The position numbers and the translations under genes were made by a program. DNA of 64,000 bases. Origin: Candidatus Sabulitectum silens (GTDB lineage Bacteria; Fermentibacterota; Fermentibacteria; Fermentibacterales; JCC-6). How positions within the stretch are numbered: the first letter of the stretch is position 1; every line of letters begins with the position of its first letter. Positions 20,627 through 31,233 of this stretch are shown piece by piece. The stretch spans positions 1 through 64,000 of the forward strand of contig MJAN01000005.1 of assembly GCA_001875255.1 (NCBI GenBank), written 5' to 3'. The notes beneath the pieces were generated by a model. The model ran no database searches and had not been told where the DNA came from. It saw nothing but the letters and a program-made list of their open reading frames with translations.

Positions 20627-21274
20627 ATGAACACATATCCCGCAGTGAGAGATCCGGGTTCCATCGAGCTTCTCTTCAGAAGCGTGCGAAACAGCCCCCG
20701 GCCCGACAAGATAACCACCGACTACCTTGCTTCCATCGGATTCCGCCGGCAGTCCGACGTAAAACTCCTTGAGCTTCTCTTCTTCCTGGGCTTCATCGAC
20801 AGCAACCTCTCCCCCTCGGAGCTCTGGAACGCCGCGTCGGACTCCGATGAAATCGCCTTCGCCTCCATCCTTGCAGGGGCTCTGTCGAAATCCTACTCCA
20901 AGGTCTTCGAAATCTATCCCGACGGCAGGAACATCGACGGCAAGGCCCTGATGACCCTCTTCAAGGAACAGACCGGAGTGTCGGACACCGAAGCGGCCTA
21001 CATGGTCCTCACCCTTCAGGTCCTGGCGGACATGGCGGACTTCGGCAAAGGCGAAACCCTGCAGCAGAAATCCCCGCCGTCCCGGCGCCTGAGGAAGAAA
21101 AAACTGAACCCTCCCCCTCCCTCCCGGATGTTCCCGACGAGCCCGCCACCCACCATCGAGATCCCCCGTGAGGGCCTCTCCCTGAACATCACCATACCCC
21201 CGGAGGCCATGGACAAGGAGATGACCGAGATCGTAAAATCCCTTCTTAAAGCCATCCGTAAATTTGACAAATAG
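20627..21274 (+). CDS. DUF5343 family protein ending in the repeat element
   Basis: A 215-residue protein with the DUF5343 (PF17278) pattern: RPDKITTDYLASIGFRRQSD, LLFFLGFIDS, YSKVFEIYPDG, and the conserved LNITIPPEA tail. The family is small, alpha-helical and of unknown function, and in my experience is scattered in accessory or defence-rich regions. GGAGGTG is placed well before the ATG. A Pro-rich linker lies at about residues 150-185. The last seven codons and the TAG stop lie in copy 2 of the 34-bp repeat, giving the C-terminus AIRKFDK shared with an unrelated lipoprotein. Confidence 0.75.
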   Translation: MNTYPAVRDPGSIELLFRSVRNSPRPDKITTDYLASIGFRRQSDVKLLELLFFLGFIDSNLSPSELWNAASDSDEIAFASILAGALSKSYSKVFEIYPDGRNIDGKALMTLFKEQTGVSDTEAAYMVLTLQVLADMADFGKGETLQQKSPPSRRLRKKKLNPPPPSRMFPTSPPPTIEIPREGLSLNITIPPEAMDKEMTEIVKSLLKAIRKFDK

Positions 21275-21283
21275 ATTGTGTAA
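21250..21283 (+). repeat. dispersed 34-bp element, copy 2
   Basis: A plus-strand copy, one mismatch in the last part of the core (ATTGTGTAA). It covers the 3' end of the DUF5343 gene. With copies 4 and 5 it aligns without gaps for about 65 bp (21247-21311), adding AGCAG and TAAAGCATG blocks downstream. The TauE permease start is 50 bases beyond the core. Confidence 0.9.
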
Positions 21284-21333
21284 GCTCTAGCAGTACAACA
21301 ATTAAAGCATGCACTACCAGGGAAGATAACGTC

Positions 21334-22144
21334 ATGGAAATAGAGATTATAGCCGTTCTTTTCGGCATGGCCTTTTTTTGTGAGCTCGTGGATTCCACAC
21401 TGGGAATGGGATACGGAACAACACTTACACCGGTGCTTCTTCTTATGGGATATCAGCCTATGCAGGTGGTCCCGGCGATACTGCTTTCAGAGCTTATTAC
21501 CGGGGGATTCGCCGCCTTCGCCCACCACAGGCTGGTAACGCCTTCTTCGACTTCAGGAACGACACTGACCACAAGATCGTGAAAAGATGGGAGCGCTGGG
21601 CTATCTCCCAAAATCGAATGATGCCCGGATTGCCTACATACTGGGCATCTGCAGCCTGATCGGCGCGGTGGGGGCGGCGATCTTCGCCGTTAACCTGAAG
21701 GCGTATCTTTCACCGATCATAGGCTTCATTGTGCTGGCCATGGGAATACTGATCCTGGTAAGGCACAGAAGCCCCGGCGGATTCAGCTGGAAGAAGGTCA
21801 CCGGCCTGGGAGTAACAGCCGCCTTCAACAAGGGCCTCTCCGGTGGAGGTTACGGCCCCCTGGTGACCAGCGGTCAGATACTTTCCGGCGTTAACGGAAA
21901 GAGCGCAATTGCCATAACCAGCATGGCGGAAAGCTTCACCTGCCTGGTGGGGGTGGTTACCTACCTCATCATTGGAACACAGGTCAACTGGGGCATTGCT
22001 CCTCCGCTTATTGCCGGAGCAGTGCTGAGCGTACCTCTCAGTGCCTTTCTCGTGAAGAGAATAAACACTGAGAAGTTCACCCTTGCGGTGGGCATCGCCA
22101 CCACGGCACTAGGAGCGTTGACCCTCTATAAGGTGTTCTTCTAG
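21334..22144 (+). CDS. TauE/SafE family permease (frameshifted)
   Basis: A sulfite exporter TauE/SafE (DUF81) family membrane protein of about 270 residues with eight or so helices. The N-terminal half contains CELVDSTLGMGYGTTLTPVLLLMG and the repeat of the motif comes later as FNKGLSGGGYGPLVTSGQILSG, both typical of the family. The substrate is unknown; sulfite, sulfonates or organic anions are known for relatives. One or more frame changes lie between 21540 and 21590. It ends tail-to-tail against valS with overlapping stops. Confidence 0.85.
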
Positions 22145-24484
22145 AGGTAGTTGATCACCTCGGCCCGGGTAACCGCAAGCAGGTCCGCCTCGAAGGGCTT
22201 CAGCTCGGCGGGGGCATCGATGGAGTCCAGGGGGGTGGCCATGCTGAGGTTGTTCTCGCTCTTCCACCTTCTTGCCTCCTCTATCACCGTGAGGGCACTG
22301 TTGCCAAGGCGGAGAGCCTCCGGGTCCATGTAATCCCTTTCAGGCCATGGGGCCACATGTATCGAGGGGTGCTTCTCCGTGTCCATGAACACTCCGTGGT
22401 ACAGCTCTTCTGATATGTGAACCAGTATCGGGGCGAAGAGCTTCAGCACAGTGTAAAGGCTGTGTACAGCGTGTACTGGGCGGCTTCCCTTCCCCGGCTG
22501 TCGTCGCCGTAGAGCCTGCCCTTGGCAATCTCCAGATAGTTGTCGCATAGCACCTTCCAGAAGAAGCCCTCGGTTTCCCTCATACAGGTGGAGTACTCGT
22601 ACTGCTCCATTCCCGCCGTGGCTTTCCTGACGGTATCGGTGAGCCTGCTGAGAAGCCATCTGTCGAAGGGGTGGAGTTCCACTTCCCTGGCGGGGTCGAA
22701 CCCCTCCAGTCTGCCTTCGGCGAACCTGGTGGCGTTCCAGAGCTTTGTCACGAGCCTTCTTCCCTCGCCGAGAACATCCTTGCTGAAAACAACATCGGTC
22801 CCCAGTTTCGAGGAACAGGCCCAGTATCTGAGCTCGTCGGCTGAGAACTGCTCGAGGGCGGCAATGGGATCACCGGCAACATTGCCCTTGCTCTTGGACA
22901 TTTTCTGCCGGTTGGGGTTCAGTGAGTGACCGGAGATCATTACATGGCTCCAGGGTATGGTGCTGGAGTGGAGAAGTGACTTTGCGATGGTGTAGAACGC
23001 CCATGTCCTGATTATGTCGTGGGCCTGGGGTCTGAGGGCCATGGGGAAGATGTTTTCCCTCTGGTCTTCCTCGCCCCACTTCCAGTTTATCTGGGGGGTA
23101 AGGGAACTGGTCGCCCAGGTATCCATTACATCGCTTTCCGGCCTGAAAGCACCTCCTCCGCACTGTGGGCAGGGGCTCTTCGGGCTGTCCACCAGGGGGT
23201 CCACCGGAAGGTCTTCCTCCCTGGCGAAAATGGGGCGTCGCAGTCCTCACAGAACCACAGGGGAAGGGAACACCGTAGAACCGCTGCCTTGAGATGCACC
23301 AGTCCCACTTCAGGTTTTCCACCCAGTGGTCGTACCGCACCCTGAAATGGGCGGGGTGCCATTTGATCTCGCTGCCCTTTTCAAGCAGCTTATCCTTGAG
23401 GTCGAGGATCCGGATGAACCACTGCATGTTCACAAGGTATTCCAGAGGGGTTCCGCACCGTTCATGAACGTTCACCGCGTGGCTTATGTCTTCCCCGCCG
23501 GTCCTGTGGCCCTCGGTGTCCAGCCTCTCCACTATCACCTTCCGGGCCTTCTTCCAGTACATGCCCTGGAGGAAGCCGGTCTTTTCGTTCATGTGTCCCC
23601 GCTGGTCGAGGATTATTCTCAGGTCGAGGTTGTACTTCTCCCACCACTCTATGTCTGTGGTGTCGCCGAATGTGCAGCACATGACCACTCCGGAGCCCTT
23701 GTCAGCGGCGACCTTCTCGTCGGCCAGTATTTCCACCTCCCTGTCGTAGAGGGGAACCAGTGCTTTCCTGCCCACAAGATGTTTCCACCTTGCGTCGGAG
23801 GGGTTCACGAAAACAGCCACACAGGCGGGTATCAGCTCGGGTCTGTGGTGGCGATGGGAATGGTGCCGCTGCCGTCGGCCAGTTTGAAGAGAAGGTCGTG
23901 GAAGTGGCTGGGGAACTCTTTGTCCTCGGTTTCCGCCTGGGCAACTGCGGTCTGACATTCGGGACACCAGAGCGTGGGTGAGTTCTTCCTGTAGACCCTT
24001 TCCTTCTCCACAAGATCAAGGAATGATCTCTGGCTGAGCCTCTGCACCCACGGGTCGATGGTGGTGTACATGAGGGACCAGTCGCAGCTGAAACCGAAGC
24101 TGTTCCAGAGATCCCTGAACTGAGCTTCGGCGTCCTTTGCAACCTCGAGGCAGAGCTTAACGAACTCGCCCTGGTCATGTCGGTGGCCTTTACGTTCTTC
24201 ACCTTCTCGGTGAACCTTTCGCTGGGCAGACCGTTGTCATCGAAGCAGAAGGGATAGAAGACCTCTTTACCGGTCATTCTGTGGTATCTGGCCATTACCT
24301 CGGCCTGGACATAACTGAATATGTGCCCCATATGGATCATTCCGCTCACCGTGGGCGGCGGGGTGTCTATTGAGTAAACCTGCCTGCCGGAATCGGGGTT
24401 GAACCTGTAAATGCCCTCTTCCTGCCAGTGCTTCTGCCACCTGGGCTCCGATTCCTTGGGGTTGTATCTCTTTGCCAGTGCCAT
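22141..24484 (-). CDS. valS: valyl-tRNA synthetase, archaeal-like type (frameshifted)
   Basis: A class Ia aminoacyl-tRNA synthetase charging tRNA-Val. The HIGH motif appears as HMGH in TPPPTVSGMIHMGHIFSYVQAE; the editing domain includes TRPELIPACVAVFVNP (partly out of frame); KMSKSKGN is the second ATP motif. FCFDDNGLPSERFTEK and the short length (about 780 residues, no C-terminal coiled-coil arm) mark the type found in archaea and a minority of bacteria. Frames change near 24190, 23850, 23240 and 22450. The start codon overlaps the glyS stop by one base; last gene of the operon. Confidence 0.9.
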
Positions 24485-25822
24485 CAGCTCTGCTCCTGTC
24501 CTTCCCAGCCCCGGGCCATTATTCGGCCCATGACCTCCACAAGGCTGTCTATGTCTACCCTGATCTGTTCGAGTGTGTCACGGTCCCGGATGGTCACCCT
24601 GTTGTCCTCAAGGCTGTCGAAATCGAATGTGATGCAGCAGGGTGTGCCTATTTCGTCGTTCCTTCTGTACCTCTTGCCTATGGAACCGGTTACGTCGAAA
24701 AGCACCGGCCAGTGGGGCCTGAGCAGGTCGGCGACCTTTTCCGCAGGTTCGCTGAGCTTCTTTGAAAGGGGAAGGACCGCCGCCTTCACCGGGGCAAGCT
24801 TCCTGTGGAGGCCGAGAACCACCCTGGTGCTGCCGTCGATCTCCTCTTCCCGGTAGGCGTCAAGCATTACCATGAGGAAGGTTCTCCCCACTCCCCCCGA
24901 GGTTTCCACCACATAGGGGGTTATTTTCTTTCCGGTTTCCTTGTCGAGAATGGTCAGGTCCTTGCCGCTGCCTGCCATCTGGGCCTTCAGGTCGTAATCG
25001 GTCCTGCTGGCAATGCCCTCGAGTTCTCCGAAACCTTCCTCACCGGAGAAGGGGTACCTGTATTCGATGTCGGTGCATCCCGTTGCGTAGTGGGCAAGTT
25101 CCTTTTCCGTATGCTTTCTCAGCCGGAGATTCTCCTTCTTTACTCCAAGGGTGTCGGTGTACCAGTTGAACCTCTTTTCCACCCAGTACTCGTACCACTT
25201 CTCCCACTGGTCGGGGTGACAGAAGAATTCCATTTCCATCTGTTCGAATTCCCGGCTCCTGAAGATGAAGTTCCTCACGGTTATCTCGTTCCTGAAGGCC
25301 TTGCCGATCTGGCGATGCCGAAGGGAAGTGATCTTCTGGTGGAGGTTACGATATTCTGGAACTGGGCGAAGATAGGCTGACAGGTCTCAGGGCGGAGATA
25401 GACCATGGAGCCCTCGTCCTCGAGGGGACCCATGAAGGTTTTGAACATGAGACCGAAGTTCCGGGGCTCGGTGAGTTCACCACCGCACTCGGGGCAGCGG
25501 TGGCCCTCTATGTGATCCTGCCGGAACCTGCCCCTGCATTCCCTGCAGTCCACCAGGGGTCGTGAAAGTTCTTCAGGTGTCCCGATGACTGCCAGACATT
25601 CGAATGGGTAATTATGGCGGTGTCCACCCCAACCACATCGGAGCGGGAACGGACCATTTCATGCCACCACAGTTCGGTGATGTTCCTTTTCAGCTCGGCC
25701 CCCAGGGGGCCGTAATCCCAGGCGGACTGAAGACCGCCGTAGATCTCGCCGGACTGATAAACGAAACCCAGCCTTTTCGCCAGGGAAATAATGTTCTTCA
25801 TAAGGTCGTTACCGGGTTCCAT
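24484..25822 (-). CDS. glyS: glycyl-tRNA synthetase, alpha2 class II type (frameshifted)
   Basis: A homodimeric class II GlyRS: the N-terminus has [19 protein letters not shown], a Zn-type cysteine segment follows (CRECRGRF and CPECGGE), then [13 protein letters not shown] and FRNEI (motif 2, partly out of frame) and [10 protein letters not shown], with the C-terminal anticodon domain ending near 24490. Frame changes lie near 25550 and 25300. The ATG at 25822 has AAGGAG 7 bases upstream and overlaps the recO end by 14 bases. This type is standard in archaea and eukaryotes and common in some bacteria, unlike the alpha2beta2 enzyme. Confidence 0.92.
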
Positions 25823-26564
25823 CAAGAATCTCCTTCATGACTTTTTCAGATTTAAGCCCAAGCCTGTGCTCGAGGTGCACCTGGGCATACTCCTTCAACA
25901 GCGAATGGCACTGAATATAACCACCCGGCCAAAGACCGACCCGGGAGAGGGGTTCGAGGTCTGAACTCTGAGCTCTGGCGAGGAAGCTGACAATACCTGA
26001 CTTCACCGGAAAACCCGGCTCTCGGCATCGGTCACAAACTATTCCTCCGTTGGCATGGGACCATCGGGGATCCTCCCCGGGAGGGTTGCCGCAGGCAACG
26101 CATAAATCGGCGGAAAGACCGTGACCGGAGAGCTGAAGCAGCTTCACTACTCCTCCGCAGACCACCGGCCAGGGATACGCGCCGGCTTCCAGAAGGCGGA
26201 ACACCGACTCGGTCAGCCTGTAAACCGGGCCCGAGGGCTCGTTCCCGTGGCTCACCACCGCAAGCAGCCAGTCGGAAAACAGGCCGGCACCGGCGAATGC
26301 TCCATGGTTGGTTCGCAGAAAGGTGTTGTGAGCAATCACCGACGCTTCTGTGGCCGTATCCAGTTCCCGGCCCTCTCTCCGTGAAAGCTCGAGGTCTGTC
26401 TGGCTGAAGAGCTCCAGTCTTCCCAGAAACTTGTTACCGGGTCTCAGAGCACCCCTTGCCATGGCGGATATTCGGCCGAAATCCAGGGAGTAGAGCGTCA
26501 GTATGAGTGAGGAGTCGCTCCATCTGATCCTTCTCAGAACGAATGCTGGAGTGGATGTTCTCAA
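25809..26564 (-). CDS. recO: DNA repair protein RecO
   Basis: 251 residues: an N-terminal OB-fold (FVLRRIRWSDSSLILTLYS, then MARGALRPGNKFLGRLELFSQTDLEL), a helical middle, and a CxxC...CxxC zinc site (CVACGNPPGE and CDRCRE). RecO loads RecA with RecR in gap repair. It is one of the few intact frames in this operon. Its start overlaps the corC-like stop (ATGA) and its 3' end overlaps glyS, so translation is coupled on both sides. Confidence 0.92.
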   Translation of the reverse strand: MRTSTPAFVLRRIRWSDSSLILTLYSLDFGRISAMARGALRPGNKFLGRLELFSQTDLELSRREGRELDTATEASVIAHNTFLRTNHGAFAGAGLFSDWLLAVVSHGNEPSGPVYRLTESVFRLLEAGAYPWPVVCGGVVKLLQLSGHGLSADLCVACGNPPGEDPRWSHANGGIVCDRCREPGFPVKSGIVSFLARAQSSDLEPLSRVGLWPGGYIQCHSLLKEYAQVHLEHRLGLKSEKVMKEILDGTR

Positions 26565-27763
26565 CCAGTCTCTCCGGAAAGGGGAGATATCCTTATGAAG
26601 ACGATACGCTGACCGCTGACCTTTTCCACGGTAAACCGCCAGGATTCTATTTCGGCGGATTCCCCGGGCTCCGGTATTCTGCCCAGCCGGTGGTATACCA
26701 GGCCTCCGGCTGACTCGTAATCCTCATCTTCTTCGAGATCGGTTTCCAGGAGGTCGTTCAACTCATCCATGGGAAGCCTTGCGTCAACACGGTAGGAATC
26801 GTTGCCTATCTTCTTCACCATGGGGGGTTCCAGGTCGTACTCGTCCCTTATATCACCGAAGACCTCTTCCACGATGTCTTCCATGGTGACTATTCCGGCC
26901 ATTCCGCCGTACTCGTCCACAACCACCGCCATGTGTATGCGACTGGTCTGGAACTCGGCGAAAAGCTCATCTATTCGCTTGAACTCCGGGACGAAATAGG
27001 CCTCACGGAGGATGGACTCAAGATGGAAGTCCTTTCCCTTTCCGTTGGTTTCCACACCGAGAAGGTCCTTCGCATAGAGAACCCCGGCTATGTCGTCGAT
27101 CTTTTTCCTGTAAACGGGGATGCGGCTCCTTCCAGCCTTCCGGACCTGTTTCACTATGCTTTCAATGTCGTCGGAGAGCTCGATGCTGTCCACATCTATC
27201 CGGGGGACCATGACCTCCCTTACGATCTTGTCGGAAAAGTCTAGAATTGAATCCACCAGCTCCTGCTCTTTTTCAAGCTCCTCCTGGTCGCCCTTCTCCC
27301 GCCTCTGTTCAAGCCAAAGGGTGTCCGGCGGGGTGTATGCCCAGTCGTCGGAGTCTTTGTCTTCCCGGCCAAGAAGTATTCTGGAAGGAACTCGGAAAAG
27401 CAGGGTGAGGAGACCCATCGGGATCCTGAATATCTTGGCCGCCCCCCCTTCGGTGAGCCCCTGGGCAGTCACCGGAGGAATGATCTCCGAGAGGATGGCG
27501 GCAATGAGTATGATCACCCCGCCGGAAAGCCAGGGGGAATAGCCAGTGGTCCGGGCGGTGAGGGCGGCACCGGCACCTATGAGTACAAGGCCGCAAACCC
27601 TTCCCAGCCAGATGACCCTAAGGCGAAGGGCGGCGCCCCGCCTTCTGTCCGATGGGTCCCTCCCTATGGAAGTAACAAGTTCAGGAAGGGCCGCACGGCA
27701 ACCGTTGGCTGACCCGGCCAGTATGATACCGCAGGCAAGCAGGAGCAGACCTGTCGTGCTCAT
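26561..27763 (-). CDS. CNNM/CBS-domain transporter-associated protein, HlyC/CorC family
   Basis: 400 residues, intact. Residues 1-130 contain three hydrophobic segments of a shortened DUF21/CNNM membrane domain. Then come a tandem CBS pair (REVMVPRIDVDSIELSDD, RSRIPVYRKKIDDIAGVLYAKDLL, HMAVVVDEYGGMAGIVTMEDIVEEVFGDI) and a C-terminal CorC_HlyC domain (YRVDARLPMDELNDLL). Relatives affect Mg2+ or Co2+ export. It lies between ybeY and recO, an arrangement common in bacteria, with 4-base overlaps at both ends. Confidence 0.9.
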   Translation of the reverse strand: MSTTGLLLLACGIILAGSANGCRAALPELVTSIGRDPSDRRRGAALRLRVIWLGRVCGLVLIGAGAALTARTTGYSPWLSGGVIILIAAILSEIIPPVTAQGLTEGGAAKIFRIPMGLLTLLFRVPSRILLGREDKDSDDWAYTPPDTLWLEQRREKGDQEELEKEQELVDSILDFSDKIVREVMVPRIDVDSIELSDDIESIVKQVRKAGRSRIPVYRKKIDDIAGVLYAKDLLGVETNGKGKDFHLESILREAYFVPEFKRIDELFAEFQTSRIHMAVVVDEYGGMAGIVTMEDIVEEVFGDIRDEYDLEPPMVKKIGNDSYRVDARLPMDELNDLLETDLEEDEDYESAGGLVYHRLGRIPEPGESAEIESWRFTVEKVSGQRIVFIRISPLSGETG

Positions 27764-28181
27764 TTCGGGCCCCCAATATCAAGTGCCTTTGCAACAAGCT
27801 CCCGGGTCAGCCTGTTCATCTCTTCGGTGTCGGTTTCGTTGTCGTGGGTCTTGCCACGGAGATGAAGCCAGCCGTGGTAAACCCTCTCCAGTATATCGGA
27901 AAGGGGGGTGCCAGCCTGCCGTCAATGTACACTACTCCCTCGGGGCTGTCCTGCCCAGGCGAGGAGAGATCGAAGGTTAGTACATCTGTGGGCCTGTCGA
28001 TGTGGCGCCACCGGAGATTGAGGAACCGCATTACGCCGGGGTCGCATATCACGAACTCCACCGGGTCTTCAATGGTTCTCTCTATGATCCCTTCCAGATG
28101 TTCAAGGTCCTCGGAAGGATTGTCCAGAATGATTTCCAGGGAGGGTCCGTGGGGTTCCGCGGGAGGTTTTTCACTTTCCAT
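27760..28181 (-). CDS. ybeY: endoribonuclease YbeY (frameshifted)
   Basis: A zinc endoribonuclease for 16S rRNA 3' maturation and ribosome quality control. It has LNLRWRHIDRPTDVLTFDL, then after a frame change near 27895 the metal motif HGWLHLRGKTH (His at positions 1, 5 and 11). The break follows a C6T3 run and looks like one lost G. The start overlaps the pgpH end by 11 bases and the stop overlaps the corC-like start (ATGA). About 140 residues, normal for the family. Confidence 0.9.
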
Positions 28182-30233
28182 GGGGGAAGTTCTTTACCCT
28201 TTCATAGTTTTTTTTGTTTAAGACGTTCAGGAACACTCTGATCACTTCTCTCTTATCCGCTGGAGAAAGACCGCAGTTGTCGAACTGACCTGTTTCTTCC
28301 TTTTCTCTCAGTATTCTGGCAGCCATTTCCGCCTTCAGCTCGTCGGTGGCCTTACTTCCCTTGGACTGAACAAAACCGCGTATGGCTGATGATACGGAAT
28401 CGGCGAGCATTATTATGGCGGACTCATCGGTGCCGGGAATGGGATTGTGATAATGATAGAGGTCTTCGTCAAGCTGGGCCCCGGGGGGAAGCTCTTTTTC
28501 AGCCATCTCAAGGAAGACTTTTACCGAGGAATCTCCGTGGTGCTCATGTATGATGTTCCTTATTTCCCTGGGAAGATGGTACTTCTTCGCAAGCTTAAGA
28601 CCGTCGGTGACATGGGCGACTATCACAGCGGCGCTTTCCGCAGGGCTCATGTTTATGTGGGGGCTTGTATTTTCCGCGTCCTCCATGTTTTCCACGAACA
28701 TACCGGGGTTGGTAAGCTTGCCTATGTCATGGAAGATCCCACCTAGTTTTGCTATGTCGCTATCGGCGCCAACCGCTTCGGCGGCATCGTGGGCCATTTC
28801 AGCGATCTCCATGGAGTGACTGTGGGTTCCAGGGGCCTTCAAACGAAGCTGTTCCCTGAGGGGATGGCTGTCTGAGCCCAGCCTCTGGTAGGTAAGGGCG
28901 GTTGGCTTGCCGAAGAGTATTTCCAAAGGATGAACGAGAACACGTACCATGCCGATAACCGCAAGGGGGACCCCGATGAGGAACAGCCAGACCAGGGGGG
29001 TGAACTCCCTGCTGCCGGAAGCACCGGCGGTGGAAAGCAGCCAGAAGACCAGAACAGATGAAACCACCCCGGCAAGGAGGCCCAGGGACGTTGCCATGTC
29101 GTTCAGGTCCCTTATGAGCAGGGCCACCAGGCATGAGGGAACGAAGGCAATGAAGAAGGTGGTAAGGGGGTGGGGTGAGTAGAGGGCGAAAACCGTGCTG
29201 AAGACCCCCGCCAGGAACCAGGAGTAATGGACGGCGTAGTCCTTTGACCTGCTGTCAAAGAAAACCGATGTGATGCCGGCTCCCAGCATGGTAAAGGAAA
29301 AGATGGAGATCTCGTTGACCCCGGATTTAACAAGAAGGACCGTGAGAAGAAGGGTAGCCCCCAGGCGGAGAACAGGAGCATGCCGTCGGAGAAGGATGAA
29401 ACGGCCCCGGAACCTCTGCTATGATGAAGATAAAGGAAGGCGATAATAAAAAGCAAAGCTGTGAGCCCGCCCTTGGCAGTCCTGTGCTCGAACTGCCCCT
29501 GCTGCACCGAGGGAGATTCCAGCATGGAATCCCAGTACCGGCTGATCTCGGTGGTAAAAAGCCCGCCCGGAGGAAGTATCTCCTGTCCTGTGGTGAATGT
29601 TCTCAGATCCCTGGGAAGTGAGGCGATAGACCTCTCTATCATGCTGTCCCTGGAGGCGTGGTCGATGATGAGGTCGGGAACGATTTGCTGAAGGACTCGG
29701 GCAATGACCTCTTCAGAAACCCCCCTTCGCTGGAGGTCCATTCTCATGGCATCCCTGAATTCGGAAAGGGTGAGGAATTCCGATATGCTTTCCTGCTGCC
29801 CTCCGGATACCACGGCGAGGCTCCCCCCGTATGTATCACGGAGTTCGTCAAGGTCGATAACACCATTTTCATAAAGGCTTCTGACCCTGCTGGCGAAATA
29901 GTCGGCCTGGAGTGAATCCTCCCTGGTGTCACCGGCAAGCAGAGCTTCTATTTCCAGGGAAACACTACTGGAAACGGAGTCTTCCCGGCGGAGGTGAACC
30001 GGTGTCTCCTCCCGGACATCCGCAGCCATTTCAGCCAGCTCCGCCTGGGTGTGGGGCACCGAGAAATCGTGTACGGCTATTATGCCCTCGGGGACCGGTT
30101 CCCCTATCTTCATGTTCCTGTCGGAGATGGCTCCACGGGAGTCAAAACCTATGAAAACCCCTGCCAGAAGAAGCAGCCAAAGAAACGCCGAAAGGACCGA
30201 AACGGCATTCTTACCGAGGAAGGACACTCTCAT
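28171..30233 (-). CDS. pgpH: 7TM-HD cyclic-di-AMP phosphodiesterase, PgpH-like (frameshifted)
   Basis: About 687 residues: an N-terminal membrane anchor, a 7TMR-HDED extracytoplasmic domain (about 45-270), seven membrane helices (about 280-430) and a cytoplasmic HD domain. The HD motifs are GTHSHS, HDIGK, HVTDG and HEHHGD, matching c-di-AMP hydrolases of the PgpH family. One frame change near 29350-29400, in the membrane part. It lies between phoH and ybeY as in many bacteria and overlaps both (4 and 11 bases). No diadenylate cyclase is in the window. Confidence 0.88.
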
Positions 30234-31164
30234 GGGGATTCCTCTCTGCTGAATGCTTCGATCATCCTCTGAACCAGAGGATGACGCACCACGTCGGCCT
30301 GATCGAGGTAAACAAAACCTATTCCGCTCACATTTCTCAGTATTTTCGCCATTCGTACGAGACCGGAACCCACAGGGGGCTTGAGATCTATCTGGGTGAC
30401 GTCGCCGGTTACCACAAGCCGGGAACCATAGCCCATCCTGGTAAGGAACATCTTTAGCTGGGTAAGAGTGGTATTCTGGGCTTCGTCAAGTATCACGAAG
30501 GCGTTGTTGAGGGTCCTGCCCCTCATGTAGGCCAGGGGAGCGACCTCGATGATCCTGCTCTCCATGTATTTCTGTACCCTGGCCGGAGAGAGGGTGTCGT
30601 TCAGCGAATCGTAGATGGGCCTGAGGTAGGGGTCTATCTTCTGCTGGAGGTCCCCGGGAAGGAAACCGAGATTCTCTCCGGCCTCTACGGCGGGCCTGGT
30701 AAGGATTATTCGTTCTACCCGGCTGTCCTGCAGGCGGAACCGCCGCTGCCACCGCCAGAAAGGTTTTCCCGTTCCAGCGGGACCTATTGAGAATACCAGC
30801 TCGTTGCTGGTCATGGACCGCATGTAGGATTCCTGCCCCGGGGTTCTGGTATGATCCTTCCCGCCCGTCCGGGAACATTGAAATCCAGGCCCTCGGCCCT
30901 TAGTTCCGGGAACTCTATGGCCTTCGCAAGTTCACTTCTGCTGATCCTGCCATGTGCCTGGAGGCAGGCCATGAGCCTTTCCGTGGCCGCCTGTGCCCTG
31001 TCCAGGCTGTGGCGGTCTCCGGTGTAGACGAGGCTTCCGTTCCTGTAAACCGCCGCGACACCCAGCCCCCGACAAATCTCCCTGAGATTCTCATCTCCGG
31101 GACCAAGCAGCCTGCCGGCATCGTCCGGAGCAAGGGGAATCCGTCTGCTTTCATTCTTCATCAT
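30230..31164 (-). CDS. phoH: PhoH-like ATPase (frameshifted)
   Basis: A PhoH/PhoL family P-loop protein with RNA-related roles. An N-terminal KH-like region includes DENLREICRGLGVAAVYRNGSLVYTGD. Walker A is GPAGTGKTF split across a frame change near 30755; AVEAGENLGFLPGD and the Walker B NAFVILDEAQNTT follow. A further change lies near 30830. First gene of the operon that runs to valS; its stop overlaps the pgpH start (ATGA). Two adjacent ATGs are possible starts (31164 and 31161). No clear promoter was found upstream of it. Confidence 0.88.
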
Positions 31165-31182
31165 AGTGATGCAAATATAAGA

Positions 31183-31210
31183 AACTCCCCGCCTTCACGG
31201 CGGGGAGCTT
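31183..31210 (-). terminator. terminator of the LysM gene
   Basis: A 9-bp perfect stem CTCCCCGCC/GGCGGGGAG (31185-31193 and 31199-31207) with a 5-base loop. On the minus strand it is followed by TTTCTTATATTT. It lies 27 bases past the LysM gene and just before phoH. The plus strand also has a T-run after the stem. Confidence 0.85.
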
Positions 31211-31233
31211 CTTTTTTGGTCAGGAAGGCTCGG

